From Pseudomonas sp. JAI120 (GTDB lineage: Bacteria > Pseudomonadota > Gammaproteobacteria > Pseudomonadales > Pseudomonadaceae): 64,000 nt of DNA. Location: positions 124,001 to 188,000 of the forward strand of contig NZ_JACHCZ010000006.1 in assembly GCF_014207255.1 (NCBI RefSeq), given 5' to 3'. Within the stretch, counting starts at the first letter, position 1. Each line of letters opens with the position of its first letter. Of this stretch, positions 60,493 through 64,000 are shown in pieces. The position numbers were made by a program, and so were the translations under genes. The notes beneath the pieces were generated by a model. The model saw nothing but the letters and a program-made list of their open reading frames with translations. It did not search any database and had not been told where the DNA came from.

Positions 60493-60648
60493 CGGCATTC
60501 ATCACCGCTTAAGCGGCAACCGCGCGAGCTTCCGAACGCTGATCGCACTTGGGTAAACCACCACGAACGTGGCGTAGCCTTGAAGGTTTTGGCTACCTGG
60601 GCTGGGCTGTCAACGACAGCGAACCACGCCCTTTGTATAAGCCTGTCA
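60493..60648 (-). ncRNA. Conserved structured leader RNA, copy 2
   Basis: Similar to 17410-17565. Helices (plus coordinates): CCGC 60505-60508 with GCGG 60513-60516; GCGCGA 60522-60527 with TCGCAC 60543-60548; CCAC 60561-60564 with GTGG 60569-60572; GTAGCC 60574-60579 with GGCTAC 60591-60596; GCTGTC 60606-60611 with GACAGC 60615-60620. Compared with copy 1, T-A pairs become C-G in helices 1 and 3 while loops vary. It lies 200 bp upstream of the DUF3577 start on the same strand. Open frames across it share no protein sequence with those of copy 1 in the same register, so it is not coding. Confidence 0.65.
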
Positions 60649-60814
60649 CCGGGGAGCGTCAAGACGCTACAACCCGATTTTTTAAGGCCGGAATACGGTG
60701 GTAGTCACTGGAATTAAGAAAATGAAAAAAAGAAGAGTGGGCCTGGTGGTGTGCCAGGCGAGGAATAGAAAAAACCACCTTTGACGGTCTTACGCAGTCG
60801 ACAAGCTCCTCGCA

Positions 60815-61094
60815 AAACTTGGTTGAACTGCGCAATGATTCGCCAACCGACCCTTGTCGTGGCCTGGGTCGGAAGCTACTGGCACGCATCCGCGCACAAA
60901 GGGTGCCCAGTGTTTCCCCGGCGGGCTCCGGGGCTGAATACGATCGCCGAAGCGGATGACCGCTGTTGTCTGGCAGAGGCAACAGTGGTCATCCGCCACC
61001 ACGATCAGGTCGAGCACAAAGCGGGAATGAAATTCCGCAGAAGAGAAGGCTCCGAACTCAGGGAGTCCGACCGAACTACCCGGAGCGAATCGGT
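60815..61094. other. Hairpin-rich non-coding segment with a 17-bp stem
   Basis: The gap 60661-61172 has no gene but contains a cluster of inverted repeats: CCCCGG/CCGGGG (60916-60933), a 17-bp stem with one mismatch (60952-60968 with 60980-60996, 11-nt loop), GCGGGAAT/ATTCCGC (61021-61038) and GACCGA/TCGGTC (61068-61094). There is no T run after the long stem. It lies between a regulator gene and the replication protein gene. Candidates are an origin of transfer or replication of the element, or a structured regulatory RNA. Confidence 0.5.
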
Positions 61095-61172
61095 CTTGGG
61101 TCGCCGTAAGCGATGATCCTGAGGCACTACAGCAGAGCGGGTGTGACGACGTCAAGCCAATGGGCGAAGAGA

Positions 61173-61535
61173 TTATTTGCTACTGAGATGAGCGGCCAGC
61201 TGTTCGACGGTCGTCAGGATAAAGGCCCGGTCGCTTTCTTGAAGGCCGCTCAGCAGGCCCGCGATCATCTGGCCCTGGTCGTTGGGGCGATTGCTCGACG
61301 CCGTCAGCAGTTCATCCATCCGGCAGCCGAAGATGTCCGCCAGTTGCATCAGCTTGACCACGGAAAGCTCCACCACCCCCCGCTCAGGGCGCGAAATGGC
61401 TTCGCTGCCGATCCCCAGGCGTTCAGCCACCTCTTCCTGGGTCAGATTACGCTGAGTGCGGTGTTTCGCGATCATGCGTCCAATTTGGGCTTGGGTTGGA
61501 TGTTTATGTGCCAAGTGATGAGCTCTCCAATTCAA
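61173..61535 (-). CDS. XRE-family helix-turn-helix regulator
   Basis: A protein of up to 120 residues: QIGRMIAKHRTQRNLTQEEV, AERLGIGSEAISRPERGVVE and LVVVKLMQ-like LSVVKLMQLADIFGCRMDEL make the XRE domain, followed by a helical tail (LSGLQESDRAFILTTVEQLA). The upstream TTG at 61535 overlaps an inverted repeat and lacks a ribosome site; TTG 61514, preceded by GGAGAG, or the ATG in GRMIAKH are more likely starts. Probably regulates element maintenance genes nearby. Confidence 0.82.
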   Translation of the reverse strand: MNWRAHHLAHKHPTQAQIGRMIAKHRTQRNLTQEEVAERLGIGSEAISRPERGVVELSVVKLMQLADIFGCRMDELLTASSNRPNDQGQMIAGLLSGLQESDRAFILTTVEQLAAHLSSK

Positions 61536-61723
61536 CCCGGATGGTTGAGCAAAGACCCATTGACATTAACATCCTTAACGGTTGAGTGTCGTCTTAAAGG
61601 GTTGTTATATTGACTTAAATAGCTGTTTGTCGCGACGTGGCTTCTATTCCTCCAGGAATCAGAGTCCGAGGTGGTCAGTGAGAAATGAGCGGTCTGAAAG
61701 GGCCAAGCTGAGGAACGGTTGAG
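61532..61723. repeat. GGTTGAG repeats around the XRE and DUF4880 promoters
   Basis: GGTTGAG occurs at 61543-61549, 61580-61586 and 61717-61723, and TCAACC at 61532-61537 forms an inverted repeat with the first copy (5-nt spacer). They flank the gap between the XRE gene and the DUF4880-like gene (61549-61724), which also holds AT-rich promoter-like sequence near 61605. They may be operators of the XRE regulator. Confidence 0.4.
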
Positions 61724-61724
61724 C

Positions 61725-61982
61725 ATGGAAGAGAAGAGCGAGAACGTCATGGATCAGATCTGGGATCGAACACTGGAGCTGTTCATCAAGATCCATGATT
61801 GCCCGGATAACCCCGAACACTTCGACAGCCTTGTTCATTGGCTCAACGAAAATCCTGATCACCTGAAAGCGTTCAACGAACTGGGGCAGATATGGATTTC
61901 GACAGGCATCGCCCTGGCCCGTGAAATCGGACAACCCTTAATCGACTTAGAGAGGGATCAGTCACCGTTGATGATGCACTGA
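61725..61982 (+). CDS. DUF4880/FecR N-terminal-like small protein
   Basis: An 85-residue protein that matches the N-terminal cytoplasmic domain of FecR-type anti-sigma factors: TLELFIKIHDCPDNPEHFDS, LVHWLNENPDHLKAFNELGQ, IW. The membrane helix and periplasmic FecR domain are absent, so it is a free-standing domain. In full proteins this domain binds the ECF sigma factor. Standalone copies are known on ICEs, without known function. Start ATG 61725 (after TTG 61719). Confidence 0.7.
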   Translation: MEEKSENVMDQIWDRTLELFIKIHDCPDNPEHFDSLVHWLNENPDHLKAFNELGQIWISTGIALAREIGQPLIDLERDQSPLMMH

Positions 61983-62026
61983 CCATTACATTGACCCCAA
62001 TGCTTATGTTGATCTCCAATGGCGCG

Positions 62027-63994
62027 TTATGGGCGAGGCGTATCTTTTTTGAACGGGGCAGTGCCCTTGCAGTCTGGGTAGTGGGAGCATGACCAGAACG
62101 GCCCTGATTTCCCCTTTCGCTTGAGCATTGAGGCGTTGCAAATGGGGCAGGCCGGGCTGGCTTCGACAGGCATGGCTAAAGTCAGTGAACCGCAGTGTGC
62201 GACCAGTTGCGCTATCCAGTTTGCCTGTTTGGCGACGAATGCATCCAGGGTCAGACGTCCCGCTTCGATTTCGTCCAGAGCCTGTTCCCAGACTGCGGTC
62301 ATACCCGGATCTGCAACCGCTGTTGGTACCGCTTCGATCAGGGTATGGGCCGCCGCCGAGGCCATTAAGGCGCGTTTTTTCTTCAGCAAATAACCGCGAT
62401 CAATTAACCCTTTGATAATGCCGGCTCGTGTGGCTTCGGTTCCGATACCGGTGGTGTCCCGAAGTTTCTGTTTCAGGCGTGGGTCGTTGACAAGCTTGGC
62501 GACGTTTTTCATCGCCTTGATCAGATCACCCTCGGTGAGAGGTTTAGGAGCGGCAGTTCGCATGGATTTGAGTTCAACATTGTCCACGGCGCACTGCGTG
62601 CCCTGTTGCAAGATGGGTAAGACTTGGGATTTTTGAATGGGCTCATCCTCCTCGGTGTTTTCGGAGAGCGAGCTTTTCCAGCCCTGGACCAAGATCAGTT
62701 TGCCCACAGCGGTCAATCGTTCTTCGCCACACGCCAGTTCGACCTGGGTCCGATCAAACTCATGATGCGGAAGAAACTGCGCTAGGTAGTGGCTACGGAT
62801 CAGTTCGTAGACATGGCGTTCTTGTTCGGACATCCGCACCAGGTTTGCCGGTTCGGTGGTGGGGATGATGCCGTGGTGCGCAGTGATCTTGGCATTGTTC
62901 CATGCGCGAGAGCGCAATGATTGATCGAGGTCCTCGAATGCAGGTCTGAGTGCAGGATCCGTTTTGAGCAGAGCGTCGAGTACCGCGGGAGCCTCGTTGA
63001 ACATATTCTCTGGTAGATAGCGGCAATCGCTGCGCGGGTAGGTGGTGGCTTTGTGGGTTTCATACAGGGCTTGGGCGATGTTCAGGGTTTCCTGGACGCC
63101 GAGCCCCAGCTTACGCGAGCAGACTTCCTGCAATGTGCTCAGGTCGAAGGGCAGGGGCGGCGGTTCTCGGAAATGCTCAGTATGTAACGAGATTACCGTG
63201 GCAGACTTCTCGTCGGTGATTGTTTGGACCGCGTGATGGGCAAGCACTTGTTGTAGGCAACGCCCCGACTCGTCCCGTCCTGAGCCTGGCGGTAACCACG
63301 ACGCGATGAGTCGCTGGCCCATCGACGATAGGTGTACCTCAACGTTCCAGTAAGGCACCGGGACAAAGCCGGCAATCGCACGATCCCGATCGACCACCAG
63401 ACGTAAGGTGGGTGTCTGGACGCGCCCCACTGACAAAACGCCGTCGTAGCCTGCCCGCCGACCAAGAAGGGTAAACAAACGACTGAGGTTCATGCCGATC
63501 AGCCAGTCGGCACGGCTGCGGGCGAGGGCCGAGTGATAGAGCGGGAAGGTCTCCTGACCAGACTTCAGCGAGGTCAGTGCCCTGCGAATCGATGCTTCGT
63601 TGAGTGCGGACAGCCAGAGGCGCTGAACAGAGCCTTGGTACTGGCAGAGCTCCAATAATTCGCGGGCAATCATCTCACCTTCGCGGTCGGCGTCGGTTGC
63701 GATGACAACGGTGGTGGCTTCGCTGAGCAGGCGTTTGATGACTTCGAACTGCGCGGCAGTCGTGGGTTTGACCTCCACTTGCCACTGCGCCGGAATGATC
63801 GGTAGATGATCCAACGACCAGTTCTTGTACTGAGTGCCGTAGGCTTCAGGCGGGGCCGTCTCCAGTAGGTGGCCTATACACCATGTGACAGTTGTCTCGG
63901 GGCCGATCAGGCAACCATCGCCACGCCGAGTGGCTCCGAGAACCTTGGCGATGTCACGACCCTGGGAAGGTTTTTCGCAGAGGAAGAGGCGCAT
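62027..63994 (-). CDS. topB: DNA topoisomerase III
   Basis: A 655-residue type IA topoisomerase. TOPRIM domain at the N-terminus (MRLFLCEKPSQGRDIAKVLG, and acidic DADREGE 101-107); catalytic tyrosine Tyr319 in ATTYPRSDCRYLPE; C-terminal zinc-finger-like tail (CPICNASMLKRKGKSGPFWS, CSHYPDCKG). Plasmid and ICE topoisomerase III enzymes decatenate DNA during element replication. The start ATG 63994 is close to the window edge, but the N-terminal TOPRIM start is complete. A free-standing unit with a 45-bp gap to the convergent DUF4880-like gene. Confidence 0.92.
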   Translation of the reverse strand: MRLFLCEKPSQGRDIAKVLGATRRGDGCLIGPETTVTWCIGHLLETAPPEAYGTQYKNWSLDHLPIIPAQWQVEVKPTTAAQFEVIKRLLSEATTVVIATDADREGEMIARELLELCQYQGSVQRLWLSALNEASIRRALTSLKSGQETFPLYHSALARSRADWLIGMNLSRLFTLLGRRAGYDGVLSVGRVQTPTLRLVVDRDRAIAGFVPVPYWNVEVHLSSMGQRLIASWLPPGSGRDESGRCLQQVLAHHAVQTITDEKSATVISLHTEHFREPPPLPFDLSTLQEVCSRKLGLGVQETLNIAQALYETHKATTYPRSDCRYLPENMFNEAPAVLDALLKTDPALRPAFEDLDQSLRSRAWNNAKITAHHGIIPTTEPANLVRMSEQERHVYELIRSHYLAQFLPHHEFDRTQVELACGEERLTAVGKLILVQGWKSSLSENTEEDEPIQKSQVLPILQQGTQCAVDNVELKSMRTAAPKPLTEGDLIKAMKNVAKLVNDPRLKQKLRDTTGIGTEATRAGIIKGLIDRGYLLKKKRALMASAAAHTLIEAVPTAVADPGMTAVWEQALDEIEAGRLTLDAFVAKQANWIAQLVAHCGSLTLAMPVEASPACPICNASMLKRKGKSGPFWSCSHYPDCKGTAPFKKDTPRP

Positions 63995-64000
63995 ATCACT

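Noticed and set aside
60417-60662. Minus-strand frame of 81 residues across copy 2 of the structured RNA
   Set aside because: Not conserved in copy 1 and without a ribosome-binding site; treated as non-coding.
1-64000. CRISPR arrays, rRNA, tRNA, complete insertion sequences
   Set aside because: None found on reading the sequence; no spaced repeat arrays, no transposase genes and no tRNA-like cloverleaf at the element junctions.

Overview
The window looks like chromosomal DNA of a Pseudomonas-type gammaproteobacterium (high GC; nearly all conjugation genes match the PFGI-1/pKLC102 class of integrative conjugative elements, whose TIGR037xx families were defined on Pseudomonas). It is a mosaic of two conjugative elements with cargo. 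Family names come from recognising the sequences by eye; no database search was run.

Region 1 (1-13456) is a decaying relic of a Tn4371-like element. DUF2285, AlpA-type regulator, RepA, ParA, DUF2840, TraF, DUF3363 relaxase and TrbG are all present in the usual order, and each is broken by nonsense changes, frameshifts or deletion; only the small ParB/ribbon-helix-helix-like gene between parA and DUF2840 is open. Two cargo blocks sit in it: an intact LysR / SnoaL-like / SDR set (725-2844), and an HxlR regulator with an intact NAD-dependent reductase and a perfect 10-bp palindromic operator (8734-10282), followed by three ruined oxidoreductase genes. The last of these is fused in frame to the trbG remnant.

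Region 2 (13576-63994) is a PFGI-1-type element, mostly on the minus strand: MobH relaxase TraI, ArdC-like anti-restriction protein, DUF3742, TraG-N, TIGR03755/03756, VirB4-like ATPase, TIGR03751/03752/03749/03746/03750/03745/03758, RAQPRD, TIGR03747, TraD coupling protein, TIGR03765, transglycosylase, TIGR03759, PilL-like protein, RadC-like protein, DUF3577 replication protein, two XRE regulators and topoisomerase III. No integrase, tRNA or att site is visible. A methyl-accepting chemotaxis protein gene sits between the RAQPRD and TIGR03747 genes.

The main cargo (about 23.6-41.6 kb) lies between TIGR03756 and the VirB4 gene, where TIGR03757 and a DsbC-like gene would be expected. It is a compact biosynthetic locus: RidA, MFS exporter, CPA2 antiporter, acyl carrier protein, adenylate-forming ligase, a transglutaminase-like protein, a ketosynthase with full triad plus a small ketosynthase-like protein without the active Cys, a flavin-dependent halogenase-like enzyme with a flavin reductase, a GabT-like transaminase, two GSTs, two LysR regulators, an SDR lacking the YxxxK pair, an EamA exporter, a ProC-like reductase and a methyltransferase. 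I infer a carrier-tethered acyl chain that is aminated, probably cyclised to an imine, reduced, methylated and perhaps halogenated. I do not recognise this gene set as a characterised pathway.

Non-coding structure is rich. Two similar structured RNAs of about 155 nt with compensatory changes (17410-17565 and 60493-60648) and four short leader hairpins at nearly constant distance from start codons precede ICE maintenance genes. A hairpin-rich 280-nt stretch with a 17-bp stem (60952-60996) is a candidate origin or regulatory RNA.
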